A stretch of 33,817 nt of DNA from Acidobacteriota bacterium. GTDB lineage: Bacteria; Actinomycetota; Actinomycetes; S36-B12; CAIYMF01. Below are positions 7,816-17,139 of the stretch, in pieces; position 1 is the first letter of the stretch, and each line of letters starts with the position of its first letter. The stretch spans positions 1 through 33,817 of the forward strand of contig JANWJC010000027.1 of assembly GCA_025449595.1 (NCBI GenBank), read 5' to 3'. Under the pieces are notes generated by a model. It was not told the DNA's origin. It was given only the letters and a program-made list of their open reading frames with translations, and did not search any database. The translations under genes were made by a program, and so were the position numbers.

Positions 7816-9069
7816 CTAGCTGACGATCCCCAACAGGTCCGGACGGGGGACGCCGTTGACGATCAGCGTGATGTCCCCACGTTTCTGAACCTGCGGCTGA
7901 CCCCAGTACTGCGAGTGGATCCGTACGACGAACCGACCGTCGATCGCCGCGAACACGGGGTCCACGATCCGGACACGGCACGACCCACCCTCGGCGTCCG
8001 AGTCGACCGTCAGGTGCACCGGCGACGCGGACGGCCCGAACTCGCACTCCTCGAGCAGGATCGACGTGGAGCCGTCCGCACCGCACCGCTCGAAGTTCCA
8101 CGGCTGGACGTTGGACACGCTCCGGCAGCGCCGGTAGGTGATCGTCCCGGTCATCTTGTAGTGCGTGAAGCCGGCGCCGTACCGCATGTCGTGCGAATAG
8201 CTGTCCTCGACCGTCAGGTCGTGCCCCATGTTGTTCCCAAGGCCGGAAGCGCCCACCCGATGCCCGCTCGCGTCGAGACCGTCGAGCTCGACACGCAACA
8301 GATGCAGCTGCGTCCCCCGGTAGTTGTTGATCGAGAACGTCTCGCCGGGGTTGGCCGAGTTGCCGCCGGGAATGCCGGTCACCTTGACGTCCGTCACGCG
8401 GGCGCCCCTGCGCTGGTAGAGCATGATCCCGTTGTACAGATCGCGCTGCGGGGTGCCTCGCACGGTGAGGTCGGACAGGTCGGCGCTGTCGGTCCGCAGG
8501 ATCTGCAGCGGGTTGGTGCCGGAGTCGTTGAACGCGTAGTCCGCCGCCGGCGGCTGCGGCGGGATCATCGCGGCCGAGCTCTTGGACATCGTGTGAGCCG
8601 GAACCGCGAGAATCGTCTGGTCGATGCCGGACCCGAGCAGTGCGGTCGCCTTCTGGACCAGCTCTCCGTAGACCGGGAAGCTGGTCGGGAACTCGAATCC
8701 TGGACCGAGGGGGAAGACGCCGGCGGGGAACGAGACCTTGCCCGTGGCGTAGAACAGCTGATGTGGGCCTGGCGGCAGGTCCTGCACGTGAGTGATCCCC
8801 GGCCCGGTGGGCTGGCGGTGTGCCTTCGCGGGTCGCGTCGGCGACGGGTACGGCAGTGCCACGACCGGTTTCGGGCCCGGGGGGCGACCCGCTGTCGCGA
8901 CGACCGCGCCGAGCGCCCCGCCCAGCACGAGCAGCGACAGGACCACGCGGCGGGTGAGGTGGGACTCTGTCGCCCCGGTGGCCGGCGGCGACGGGTTCGG
9001 CGGGACATCCATGGCGAGGGACTCGGGCTCGGGCTCGGTGTCGGGGCGGATCACCCCATGGTAGGTCAT
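7816..9069 (-). CDS. Secreted or membrane-anchored right-handed beta-helix protein
   Basis: A 417-residue protein of unknown function. A hydrophilic N-terminal stretch of about 40 residues is followed by TRRVVLSLLVLGGALGAVV, a membrane anchor or signal segment with twin arginines. A Pro-rich linker follows. From about residue 140 there are short repeating beta-strand turns with Asn/Asp/Gly corners (for example ILRTDSADLSDLTVRG and GTQLHLLRVELDGLD), typical of parallel beta-helix (pectate-lyase-like) folds. I see no catalytic signature, so an enzymatic role should not be assumed. ATG at 9067-9069 gives the longest form; Met20 is an alternative. It lies between the glutaredoxin-like gene and rex, which are usually close neighbours. 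Confidence 0.75.
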   Translation of the reverse strand: MTYHGVIRPDTEPEPESLAMDVPPNPSPPATGATESHLTRRVVLSLLVLGGALGAVVATAGRPPGPKPVVALPYPSPTRPAKAHRQPTGPGITHVQDLPPGPHQLFYATGKVSFPAGVFPLGPGFEFPTSFPVYGELVQKATALLGSGIDQTILAVPAHTMSKSSAAMIPPQPPAADYAFNDSGTNPLQILRTDSADLSDLTVRGTPQRDLYNGIMLYQRRGARVTDVKVTGIPGGNSANPGETFSINNYRGTQLHLLRVELDGLDASGHRVGASGLGNNMGHDLTVEDSYSHDMRYGAGFTHYKMTGTITYRRCRSVSNVQPWNFERCGADGSTSILLEECEFGPSASPVHLTVDSDAEGGSCRVRIVDPVFAAIDGRFVVRIHSQYWGQPQVQKRGDITLIVNGVPRPDLLGIVS

Positions 9070-9173
9070 GACCGAGCGCCGACCCGGCGACGAATACCCG
9101 GTTGGGTCAGTGCGGTCAGCGCAGGTCGGAGCGGGTCGATCCGGGTCGGTCCGGGTCGGTGGTGGCCGGCCTC

Positions 9174-9428
9174 TCAGCGCAGCGCGGCCGCGAGCCTGGC
9201 CGGGTCGATGCGCCAGTAGTCGTGCCGTACGCCGTCCACGAGCACGACCGGGATCAGCTCCCAGTACTCGTCGGCCAGGGCCGGGTCGTCCAGGATCGAG
9301 CGGCGCTCCCAGCGCTCCCCCATTTCGGCGCAGACCGCCTCGACGACCCGTTCGGCGTCCTCACAGAGGTGACAGTCGGGCTTGCCGATCAGCTGGACCC
9401 GCGGCGCGGCGGCGCCGCCCTCAGTCAC
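9174..9428 (-). CDS. Glutaredoxin-like (DUF836-type) protein
   Basis: An 84-residue thioredoxin-fold protein with a CxxC redox centre in KPDCHLCEDA near the N terminus and the cis-proline strand IPVVLVDG. Proteins of this small family are predicted thiol oxidoreductases; their substrates are not known. The start is GTG at 9426-9428, overlapping the end of the upstream ligase gene by 8 bases, so translation is probably coupled. Homologues commonly sit just upstream of rex in actinobacteria; here a beta-helix gene intervenes. Confidence 0.85.
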   Translation of the reverse strand: MTEGGAAAPRVQLIGKPDCHLCEDAERVVEAVCAEMGERWERRSILDDPALADEYWELIPVVLVDGVRHDYWRIDPARLAAALR

Positions 9429-10950
9429 CGGTCAGTCCGTCGCGCAGCCGGGCCCTCATCACCTTCCCGGTGGAGGAGTGCGGCAGGGACGGGACGACCT
9501 CGATCTCGGTCGGGCACTTGAACCGCGCCAGCTTGGTCCGGCAGTGCTCGGCGATCGACTCGACCGAGATCTCGTGCCCGGGCAGCGGCACGACGAACGC
9601 CTTCACCGCCGACCCGCTCGCCTCGTCCGGGACGCCGATCACCGCGACCTCTGCGACGTCGGGATGCGCGCTGATCACGGTCTCGACCTCGTACGGGTAG
9701 ACGTTGAAGCCGGACACCAGCACCAGGTCGCGACGCCGGTCGACCAGGTGCAGATCGCCTGCGGCGTCGACGTACGCGATGTCCCCGGTGCGCCACCAGC
9801 CTTCCGGACCCGGGCCGTCGACCCCGCTGGGCCAGTAGCCGCTGAACAGGTTCGGGCCACGCAGCTCGATCTCGCCGGGGTCTCCGTCGGTGGCCGCGTC
9901 GCCGTCGTCGTCGACGATGCGGACCTCCAGCCCGGGCAGCGGCCGACCCACGCTGCCCGGCGTCGCGCGCCCGCTGGACAGCGTCGTCGCCACGACCGGC
10001 GCTGCCTCGGTCATGCCGTAGCCCTCCCACACCGGCTGCCCGGCCAGCTCGGTGATCAGCGCCAGCACCCCCGGCGCCAGCGGGGCCGCCCCGGAGACCA
10101 GGGTCCGGACGCTCGCCAGCGACTCGCGCAGCTGCGGCTGGCGCGACCAGGCCACGTACATCGGCGGCGCACCCGGCACGTTGGTCACGCCGTCGCGCAC
10201 GATGATCTCCAGGCTGGCCGTCGGCTCGAACCGGTCGACGAGCACGCACGCCGCGCCCACCGCGGCCGCCATGCCCAGCGCGGCGTTGAGGGCATAGACG
10301 TGGAACAGCGGGAGCACCACGAGCACGACGTCGTCGCGGACCATGACGGGCGGGTCGAGACGACGCAGCTGTCCGATGTTGGCCAGCAGTGCCCGGTGGG
10401 TCAGCATCGCGCCCTTGGGTCGCCCGGACGTACCCGCCGTGAACAACAGGACCGCGAGCGACTCCGGGTCGAAGGTGGCGGGGTTCGGCGGCGCGATGGC
10501 GTCCGACCGGCTGCCGGCCTGCCCGATGGCGTCGTACGACGCGTCGCCGACGACGACGACCTCGACGTCACCGGCAGCGGCCCGTGCGGTGGCTGCCGTC
10601 GTACGGTCCGCGACCACCAGCCTCGGCCCGCTCTGGGACATCAGGTCGGCGAGCTCGCGCTCGGTGTAGCTCACGTTCGTCGGGACCACGGCGATCCCGG
10701 CCCGCAGCGCGCCGAAGTAGCTGACGACGAACGGCACCCCGTTGCCCAGCACCAGTGCGAGCCGGTCCCCGGCGACAAGACCGTGGCGCAGCAGCCCCGA
10801 CGCGAACGCCTCGACGGCCCGGTCGAGCTCGAGCCACGTGAGCCGGCGGTCAGCGACGACGAGGGCCACTGCCTGCGGCCGGGCCATGGCCGAGAGGCGT
10901 ACCAGGTCGGCCAGGTTGCGTACCCCTCGCACCGGATCCAGAGCCGACAT
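9421..10950 (-). CDS. AMP-binding acyl-CoA synthetase/ligase
   Basis: A 509-residue member of the ANL adenylating superfamily (fatty acyl- or aryl-CoA ligases). Visible motifs are the phosphate loop FTAGTSGRPKGAML (about 170-183), EGYGMTEAAPVV, the GWWRTGDIAY aspartate motif, the hinge RRRDLVLVSGFNVYPYEVE, and the C-terminal catalytic lysine in SSTGKVMRARL. The NVYPYEVE hinge is typical of fatty-acid and long-chain ligases, but the substrate cannot be fixed. ATG at 10948-10950 was chosen because it begins right before the conserved N-terminal domain. It is transcribed with the downstream glutaredoxin-like gene and is divergent from the HAD gene, 64 bases away. Confidence 0.9.
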   Translation of the reverse strand: MSALDPVRGVRNLADLVRLSAMARPQAVALVVADRRLTWLELDRAVEAFASGLLRHGLVAGDRLALVLGNGVPFVVSYFGALRAGIAVVPTNVSYTERELADLMSQSGPRLVVADRTTAATARAAAGDVEVVVVGDASYDAIGQAGSRSDAIAPPNPATFDPESLAVLLFTAGTSGRPKGAMLTHRALLANIGQLRRLDPPVMVRDDVVLVVLPLFHVYALNAALGMAAAVGAACVLVDRFEPTASLEIIVRDGVTNVPGAPPMYVAWSRQPQLRESLASVRTLVSGAAPLAPGVLALITELAGQPVWEGYGMTEAAPVVATTLSSGRATPGSVGRPLPGLEVRIVDDDGDAATDGDPGEIELRGPNLFSGYWPSGVDGPGPEGWWRTGDIAYVDAAGDLHLVDRRRDLVLVSGFNVYPYEVETVISAHPDVAEVAVIGVPDEASGSAVKAFVVPLPGHEISVESIAEHCRTKLARFKCPTEIEVVPSLPHSSTGKVMRARLRDGLTGD

Positions 10951-10957
10951 GGCCCCG

Positions 10958-10963
10958 ATCCTG
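10958..10963 (-). promoter_or_regulatory. Possible -10 element of the acyl-CoA ligase gene
   Basis: CAGGAT on the minus strand lies 7 bases before the ATG, the same geometry as the stronger TANNNT boxes elsewhere in the window. It would give a leaderless or near-leaderless transcript. The first base deviates from the consensus, so this is weak. Confidence 0.3.
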
Positions 10964-11014
10964 ACATACGGTCGGCAGGGATACGGCGTCCGGCGAGTGT
11001 GGCAGGGTGGCGAT

Positions 11015-11995
11015 GTGAGCGACCCCGACCCGGCAGCACCGCGTCCCATCGGGGACCCCGCAGCACTGCGTCCCATCGGGGACCCGGCAGCACTGCGTCC
11101 CATCGGGCGCCGGAGCTCCGGACGGCTCGACCTGCTCAGTGCGTCGCGGATGGCGGGGCAGGCCTCGGCCGCTGTGGCGGACGTCGGCGACCAGCTCCAG
11201 CTGCCCATGGACCCGACCGCGGCGGCGTTCTTCGACGTCGACAACACGGTGATGCGCGGGGCGAGCATCTTCCACCTGGCGCGGGGGTTGGCGCAGCGGC
11301 GCTTCTTCACCGTTTCCGAGGTGCTCGACTTCAGCTGGAAGCAGGCCAAGTTCGTCATCGGCGGGTCCGAGGACATGGAGGACATGGCGTCGGCGACCGA
11401 GGCCGGGCTGGCGTTCGTCAAGGGCCGGCGGGTCGCCGACATCAGCGCGCTCGGCGAGGAGATCTTCGACGAGCTCATGAGCCGCAAGCTGTGGCCGGGC
11501 ACCTTGGCCCTGGCCCAGAACCACCTGGACAAGGGGCAACGGGTCTGGCTCGTCACCGCCACCCCCATCGAGCTGGCCAGCCTCATCGCGCGCCGCCTCG
11601 GCCTGACCGGCGCGCTCGGCACCGTGAGCGAGATCGAGGACGGCGTCTACACGGGCCGGCTCGTGGGCGCGCCGCTGCACGGCAAGGCGAAGGCGGAGGC
11701 TGTTCGCGCCCTCGCCGAACGGGAGGGCCTGGACCTGACCCGCTGCGCCGCGTACTCCGACTCCGCCAACGACGTCCCGATGCTGTCCCTTGTCGGTCGC
11801 GCCGTCGCGGTCAACCCCGACAGCACCCTGCGCTCGCACGCCCGCGCGGTCGGGTGGGAGGTGCACGACTACCGGCGCCAGCGCTTCAACCGCAGGTACG
11901 GCATTCCGGTCGGCGTCGCCGCCATCGCCGGGGCCGGGGTGGGTGCCGGTCTCGGCATCGCCGCGATGGCCGCCCGCCGCGCCAGCACCGGCTGA
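11015..11995 (+). CDS. HAD-IB family hydrolase (SerB/CicA-like phosphatase)
   Basis: A 326-residue haloacid-dehalogenase superfamily protein. Motif I is FFDVDNTV (nucleophile Asp74), motif II is TAT at 181-183, the motif III lysine is in LHGKAK (Lys224), and motif IV is YSDSANDVPML (248 onward). Members dephosphorylate small phosphorylated metabolites such as phosphoserine or lysophospholipid intermediates; the substrate here is unknown. The C terminus (about 297-320) is a Gly/Ala-rich hydrophobic helix that may anchor it to the membrane. The N terminus carries three tandem 9-residue repeats. The GTG start has AGGGTGG about 6 bases upstream. Actinobacterial HAD-IB genes are often near PlsC-type acyltransferase genes, as here. 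Confidence 0.9.
   Translation: MSDPDPAAPRPIGDPAALRPIGDPAALRPIGRRSSGRLDLLSASRMAGQASAAVADVGDQLQLPMDPTAAAFFDVDNTVMRGASIFHLARGLAQRRFFTVSEVLDFSWKQAKFVIGGSEDMEDMASATEAGLAFVKGRRVADISALGEEIFDELMSRKLWPGTLALAQNHLDKGQRVWLVTATPIELASLIARRLGLTGALGTVSEIEDGVYTGRLVGAPLHGKAKAEAVRALAEREGLDLTRCAAYSDSANDVPMLSLVGRAVAVNPDSTLRSHARAVGWEVHDYRRQRFNRRYGIPVGVAAIAGAGVGAGLGIAAMAARRASTG
11027..11107 (+). repeat. Three tandem 27-bp repeats in the HAD gene 5' end
   Basis: Units at 11027-11053, 11054-11080 and 11081-11107 are nearly identical and in frame. They encode DPAAPRPIG, DPAALRPIG and DPAALRPIG. They lie before the catalytic domain, so copy number can vary without frameshift. Confidence 0.9.
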
Positions 11996-12173
11996 GCCGC
12001 GACCGCTGCTGATGGTCGAGCGCCGAGCACCATGATCAGTAGGCGTTTCGTGAGGTCGTGCCGAGGCGCGAGAGGCGAGCTGAGCACGAACGGCGGTACG
12101 GTCCCGACAAGCGACCACCGATATCGCCTACCGATCATGAAAGGCCGACGGCCGGGGTCGGAAACGGGGTGAG
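11996..12173. other. Convergent intergenic gap between the HAD and acyltransferase genes
   Basis: 178 bases separate two convergent stop codons. An imperfect inverted repeat (CTGATGGT at 12014-12021 facing ACCATGATCAG at about 12030-12040) could act as a transcription end. A second short one (CCGAC/GTCGG) lies near 12148-12162. Neither is strong, and no coding sequence was seen. Confidence 0.3.
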
Positions 12174-13236
<1,063 letters not shown>

Positions 13237-13244
<8 letters not shown>

Positions 13245-14313
13245 GACGCACCTCCTGGGAGTCGGGCGTGGCAGCGGAATCGTGAAGCTCGGCGACCGTG
13301 CGCCGGCCCAGGGCGTGTGCCAGCCCCTGCTCGAACGCCACGATCCGCTCGCGCGGCAACGTCCGGTCGACCAACCGGTCCGCGACGAAAGACTCGAAGG
13401 TCTCCCGGGTGTTGTACGTCGGCGTGAACCCGAAGTCCTCGGTGAGCCGGGTGGTGTCCAGGGCACGGCCGTAGGTCAGGAACCGCACCTGCTCGGTGGA
13501 GAAGTCGACGAAGCCGGCCCGCCGGAACCAGCCCCCGACCAGCCCCACCATCGGGCTCGGCACCGGCAGGGCCTGCCGGCCGGCAAGTCGGGCGGCCTGG
13601 CTGAGCATGAGCACCCCGTCGCCGGCGACGTTGTACGTGCCGGGGTGGTCGGCCACGACGGCCTGGCGCAGAGTCTCGAGCAGGTCGTCCTCGTGCACCA
13701 ACTGCATCCGGGCGTCATGGCCGAGGACGGTCGGCAGCAGCGGCAGGCTGAAGTAGCCCGACATCGCCGTCTCGACGCGAGGACCGAGGACGTTCGCGAA
13801 ACGCAGCGTCGTCACCGTGACGTCCGGGCGGCGGCGCCCGAAGCCACGGACGTAGCCCTCGACCTCGACGGAGTCCTTGGCCCACCCCGAGCGCGGCTGG
13901 CTGCGCGGCTCGGTGTCCTCGGTGAACTTGGCCGGGTCCTTCGGACCCGCGCCGTAGACCGACGACGTCGACTTCACGACCAGCTTGCGCACGGTCGCCG
14001 ACTTCTGGCACGCCGCTAGCAGCTGCATCGTGCCGATGACGTTGATGTCCTTCATCGTGAGCCGGCCACCGGCCTGCAACGGTGTGGAGATCACGCCCAT
14101 GTGTACGACGATGTCAGCCCCCGCCGACGCGATCACCTTGGCGATGATGGGGTTTCGGATGTCGGCGCGTACGAACTCCGCACCCCCGATGTCGGCGCGC
14201 GGGGGCACGACGTCGACGCCGATGACCCGGCTCACTGCCGGATCGGCGTCCAGGAGCCGCGCGAAGCTGCTGCCCAGGTGGCGCGAGACGCCACTGACCA
14301 GGACCACGGACAT
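13237..14313 (-). CDS. NAD-dependent epimerase/dehydratase-like (extended SDR) protein
   Basis: A 358-residue Rossmann-fold protein of the extended short-chain dehydrogenase group. The nucleotide-binding turn is VSGVSRHLGSSFAR (7-19), the acidic end of strand 2 is GVDVVPPRAD, and the STSSVYG block is at 115-121. The position expected for the catalytic Tyr-x-x-x-Lys reads SGWAKDSVEVEGY, with Trp144 where Tyr is expected and Lys146 displaced. It may therefore not catalyse a standard sugar-nucleotide reaction. GGAGGGG lies just before the ATG. It is encoded between bS22 and the acyltransferase, an arrangement conserved in actinobacteria. Confidence 0.88.
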
Positions 14314-14333
14314 GACCCCTCCGTCCTGACGTA

Positions 14334-14362
14334 CGGGTCGAGCGGCGTCCCGGAGCGACCCG
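14334..14362 (-). terminator. Hairpin between bS22 and the epimerase gene
   Basis: A perfect 7-bp inverted repeat (CGGGTCG at 14334-14340, CGACCCG at 14356-14362) with a 15-base loop starts 9 bases after the bS22 stop. It could partly terminate transcription, so that the abundant ribosomal protein is expressed above the downstream enzymes. There is no T-run. Confidence 0.35.
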
Positions 14363-14371
14363 GGAGGCGTA

Positions 14372-14470
14372 TTACTTCTTGTTGCGGCGCTGGACGCGAG
14401 TCTTCTTCAGCAGCTTGCGGTGCTTCTTCTTGGCCATGCGCTTGCGGCGCTTCTTGATGACCGAGCCCAT
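14372..14470 (-). CDS. Small ribosomal protein bS22-type (AURKAIP1/COX24 domain)
   Basis: A 32-residue, extremely basic protein ([20 protein letters not shown], then [12 protein letters not shown]). This matches the tiny actinobacterial 30S protein known as bS22, which is often left out of annotation because of its size. It binds the small ribosomal subunit near the decoding region in mycobacterial structures. The ATG has GAGGTG 5 bases upstream and the stop is TAA. It lies between the BldC-like regulator gene and the epimerase gene, its usual setting. Confidence 0.93.
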   Translation of the reverse strand: MGSVIKKRRKRMAKKKHRKLLKKTRVQRRNKK

Positions 14471-14645
14471 GGCTCACCTCACGAACGTCGTCGATCAGGG
14501 TGCGCCCTGGGGCGCGGGGACATGCGATGCGAGCGCCGGTGGTCGTCACGAGTCTCGGTCGTCGAGGGACCACCGTCGTCCGTGCATCCAGCCGACACCC
14601 GCGACCGCGGTCAGCCTACCTGGCCCCGGCGCCCCGGCGGCACCG

Positions 14646-14662
14646 CACCGACAGCATCGGTG
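14646..14662 (-). terminator. Short hairpin downstream of the BldC-like gene
   Basis: A 6-bp perfect stem (CACCGA/TCGGTG) with a 5-base loop lies 12 bases past the stop of the BldC-like gene. The remaining 175 bases up to bS22 hold a possible TAGGCT -10 (minus strand, 14613-14618) but no ORF I can support. Confidence 0.3.
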
Positions 14663-14674
14663 GCCGGCACGGGG

Positions 14675-14902
14675 TCAACCGGCCTCGACGAAGGAGTGCC
14701 GCAGGTAGTCGTGCACCGCCTGCTCGGGGACCCGGAAGGAGCGCCCGATCTGCACCGCGGGCAGCTCGGCGTTGTGCACCAGTCGGTAGACGGTCATCTT
14801 CGACACGCGCATCAGCGCGGCGACCTCGGCCACCGTGAGGAAGCGGACCTCCGCGAGCGACGGCTCGGGCGCGGGCCCGCGCGACCGTTCGGAGGGGGGC
14901 AT
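14675..14902 (-). CDS. Excisionase/MerR-fold helix-turn-helix protein (BldC-like)
   Basis: A small DNA-binding protein (75 residues from ATG at 14900-14902). The core FLTVAEVAALMRVSKMTVYRLVHNAELPAVQIGRSFRVP is nearly the family consensus: a winged helix with recognition helix SKMTVYRLV and wing GRSFRVPEQAV. Actinobacterial homologues are short MerR-fold regulators related to BldC; targets are unknown here. Longer starts exist at 14926-14928 and 14975-14977. The outermost is unlikely because a good -10 box ends only 3 bases before it. The 14902 start has GAGGTCGCC upstream and gives the usual family length. Confidence 0.88.
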   Translation of the reverse strand: MPPSERSRGPAPEPSLAEVRFLTVAEVAALMRVSKMTVYRLVHNAELPAVQIGRSFRVPEQAVHDYLRHSFVEAG

Positions 14903-14980
14903 GGCGACCTCGCAGCAGCGCCTCATGGCGGGAGCGACTTCCCCATCGTCCCGCGACCACACGAGCGCCGTAGGCATCGG

Positions 14981-15009
14981 ACTGTAGTGGCGGACGGGGC
15001 AGTTGGTAA
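14981..15009 (-). promoter_or_regulatory. Promoter of the BldC-like gene
   Basis: On the minus strand TTACCA (15004-15009) and TACAGT (14981-14986) are separated by exactly 17 bases. The predicted transcript start near 14974 is inside the longest possible reading frame, which argues for the internal start codon. Confidence 0.55.
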
Positions 15010-15050
15010 GGGTGGGACGCGATTGTCGACCGTTCGGACCAACGCCGCGA

Positions 15051-16241
15051 TCACCAGGCGCCGAAGCCCATCAGCAGCCCGTGGTACGGGAAGACAGCCT
15101 TGCGGGTGGCCAGGATGGCGGCATCGACCCGGTCGCGAGGGTCGTACCCGGCGTCGAAGGAGAGGGCCACGGGTTCCTGGCCGTCGGTCATCGACGTCGG
15201 GGCTGGCACTGCGCAGCGGGCCGTCGCCTCGTCGCGCCAGGCCTGCGGGGTCGGCGTCTGCGGCGGGACCGGGGCGCCGACGACCTCACCGACCAGGTGC
15301 GACCAGGCGCGCGGGACGACCTCCACCCAGAGGTAGCCACCGCCACCGGTCGCGATCCAACGACCGTCGGTCAGCTCGTGCGCCAACCGGTGGATCGCCG
15401 CGTACGACGCGCGCTGGCCGTCCACGGACAGCTCGAGGTGGGCCAGGGGGTCGCCGCTGTGGGAGTCGCAGCCCTGCTGGCTCACGATGACCTGCGGGGC
15501 GAACTCGCGCAGCAGCGGCGGCACGATCGCATCGAAGGCACGCAGCCAACCTGCGTCGCCGGTGCCGGGGGGCAGCGCGAGGTTGACGGCATACCCGACA
15601 CCGCGTCCCTCGCCGACGTCACCGGGGAACCCGGTGCCAGGGAAGAGCGCACGTCCGCTCTCGTGCAACGAGATCGTGAGCACCCGGGGGTCGTAGTAGA
15701 AGACCTGCTGTACGCCGTCGCCGTGGTGGACGTCGACGTCGACGTACGCCACCCGCTCCACGCCCTGGTCCAGCAGCCAGCGGATCGCGACCGCGACGTC
15801 GTTGTAGACGCAGAAGCCGCTGGCCCGGTCCGGCATGGCGTGGTGCAGCCCGCCGGCCAGGCTGACGGCGTGCAGCACCGAACCGGAGTGCACCGCCTGC
15901 GCCGCGGCGAGCGTCGCACCGCAGATCCGTACCGAGGCCTCGTGCATCCCGGCGAACGTCGGTACGTCGTCCGAGCCCAGACCGCGGGCCAGGTTCGTGC
16001 GCGACGGGTCCTCCGACGCGGCCCGCACGATGTCGACGTACGCCGCATCGTGGACCGAGAGCAACAGCTCGTCCGGTACCTCGACCGGGGTGATCTGCGT
16101 GACGGAGGGCCCGTCGAGCAGCCCGAGCTGACGGACCAGGGACATGGCGAGCTGCACTCGTACCGGCGACAGCGGATGTCCGCCACCGAAGTCGTACTCG
16201 GCGAGCCGGTCGTCCCAGACGACCGCCGCCGGCCCGGTCAT
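15051..16241 (-). CDS. acuC: Acetoin utilization protein AcuC (class I histone-deacetylase-like)
   Basis: A 396-residue arginase/deacetylase-fold zinc hydrolase. Diagnostic parts are GGLHHAM (paired histidines of the charge relay), YVDVDVHHGDGVQQVFY (zinc Asp and His), the second metal region SQQGCDSHSGDPL, and GGGGYLW with the catalytic tyrosine. AcuC in Bacillus deacetylates acetyl-CoA synthetase, keeping it active. The same role is plausible here, but other protein deacetylation is equally possible. Its ATG overlaps the proC stop by 4 bases (ATGA), so deacetylase and proline enzyme are translated from one message. Confidence 0.93.
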   Translation of the reverse strand: MTGPAAVVWDDRLAEYDFGGGHPLSPVRVQLAMSLVRQLGLLDGPSVTQITPVEVPDELLLSVHDAAYVDIVRAASEDPSRTNLARGLGSDDVPTFAGMHEASVRICGATLAAAQAVHSGSVLHAVSLAGGLHHAMPDRASGFCVYNDVAVAIRWLLDQGVERVAYVDVDVHHGDGVQQVFYYDPRVLTISLHESGRALFPGTGFPGDVGEGRGVGYAVNLALPPGTGDAGWLRAFDAIVPPLLREFAPQVIVSQQGCDSHSGDPLAHLELSVDGQRASYAAIHRLAHELTDGRWIATGGGGYLWVEVVPRAWSHLVGEVVGAPVPPQTPTPQAWRDEATARCAVPAPTSMTDGQEPVALSFDAGYDPRDRVDAAILATRKAVFPYHGLLMGFGAW

Positions 16242-17035
16242 GTCCCGAGCTCGTGGGAGCGGTCCCGCGCGGCCTCCATCGCCACCAGGAACGCCGCCCG
16301 GACGCTGTGCTCCTCCAGCTTGCGCACCGCGGCAGCTGTCGTCCCGGCAGGCGAGGTCACGTTCTCCCGCAACACAGTCGGGTGCTCCCCGGTGTCGCGC
16401 AGCATCGTCGCAGCACCGAACACCGTCTGGATGACCAGCTCGGCCGCGGTGGCACGCGGGAGGCCGAGGTGCACGCCAGACTCGATCATCGCCTCGACGA
16501 CGTAGAAGACGTACGCGGGACCGGTCCCGCTGATCGCGGTCACGGCGTCCTGCTGCTTCTCCGGGACCCGGATCACCTTGCCGACCGCGCGCAGCAGTCC
16601 CTCGGCCTCGAGCAGCTGCGACTCGTCGCAGTGCGACCCGGCCGAGACCGCGGCCATGCCCTGGTCGACGAGGGCGGGCGTGTTCGGCATGACGCGTACG
16701 ACGGCCGCGCCGGGCGCCAGCCGCTGCTCGAGGTAGGTCGTGGTGATCCCGGCTGCCAGGGACACCGCCAGCACTCCCTCGCGCAGGTGCGGCGCGATCT
16801 CGTCCAGCAGCGCACCCATGTCCTGCGGCTTGACGACCAGCACGACCGTGTCGGCCTTCGCGGCGGCCTCGACGTTGCTGACGACCTCGATGCCGTAGCG
16901 ATCGATCAGCTCCTTCGCGCGGTCCGGGCGCCGCTCGGCGACGAGCAGCTCACCGGCCGCACGACCGGAGCGCAGCAGTCCGGACAGCAGCGCCTCGCCC
17001 ATGACGCCCGCGCCGAACAAAGCAGTAAGTCCCAC
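16238..17035 (-). CDS. proC: Pyrroline-5-carboxylate reductase ProC
   Basis: A 265-residue enzyme for the last step of proline synthesis (P5C + NAD(P)H to proline). The N-terminal Rossmann motif is LFGAGVMGEALLSGL; VVKPQDM and VVRVMPNTPALV are typical of the NAD(P) domain. The C-terminal dimerisation helices contain the signature AISGTGPAYVFYVVEAM and NVTSPAGTTAAAV. The GTG start has GGGAG about 6 bases upstream. It lies 104 bases downstream of the proline dehydrogenase gene and overlaps acuC by 4 bases. Confidence 0.96.
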   Translation of the reverse strand: MGLTALFGAGVMGEALLSGLLRSGRAAGELLVAERRPDRAKELIDRYGIEVVSNVEAAAKADTVVLVVKPQDMGALLDEIAPHLREGVLAVSLAAGITTTYLEQRLAPGAAVVRVMPNTPALVDQGMAAVSAGSHCDESQLLEAEGLLRAVGKVIRVPEKQQDAVTAISGTGPAYVFYVVEAMIESGVHLGLPRATAAELVIQTVFGAATMLRDTGEHPTVLRENVTSPAGTTAAAVRKLEEHSVRAAFLVAMEAARDRSHELGT

Positions 17036-17068
17036 AACAGCTCCCTGGTCGCCTCACGTGTCTGCACG

Positions 17069-17100
17069 CGTCACGTTCTCGGCTCGTCAAGTTCTCGGCC
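17069..17100. repeat. 16-bp direct tandem repeat upstream of proC
   Basis: Units CGTCACGTTCTCGGCT (17069-17084) and CGTCAAGTTCTCGGCC (17085-17100) are adjacent and differ at two positions. On the minus strand one copy contains TTGACG, a possible -35 box, so the repeats may be regulator sites in a proC promoter. No convincing -10 was found. Confidence 0.6.
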
Positions 17101-17139
17101 TATGGCGCCAGCCTACGGACGCGGCCCGTGGGCCGGGGG

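Noticed and set aside
10850-12118. 422-codon minus-strand open frame opposite the HAD gene
   Set aside because: It mirrors the HAD reading frame and has no motif; the plus-strand protein has all four HAD motifs.
14903-14977. N-terminal extension of the BldC-like protein from the outermost ATG
   Set aside because: The -10 box ends 3 bases before that ATG, so the transcript would start within or after it; family length fits the internal start.
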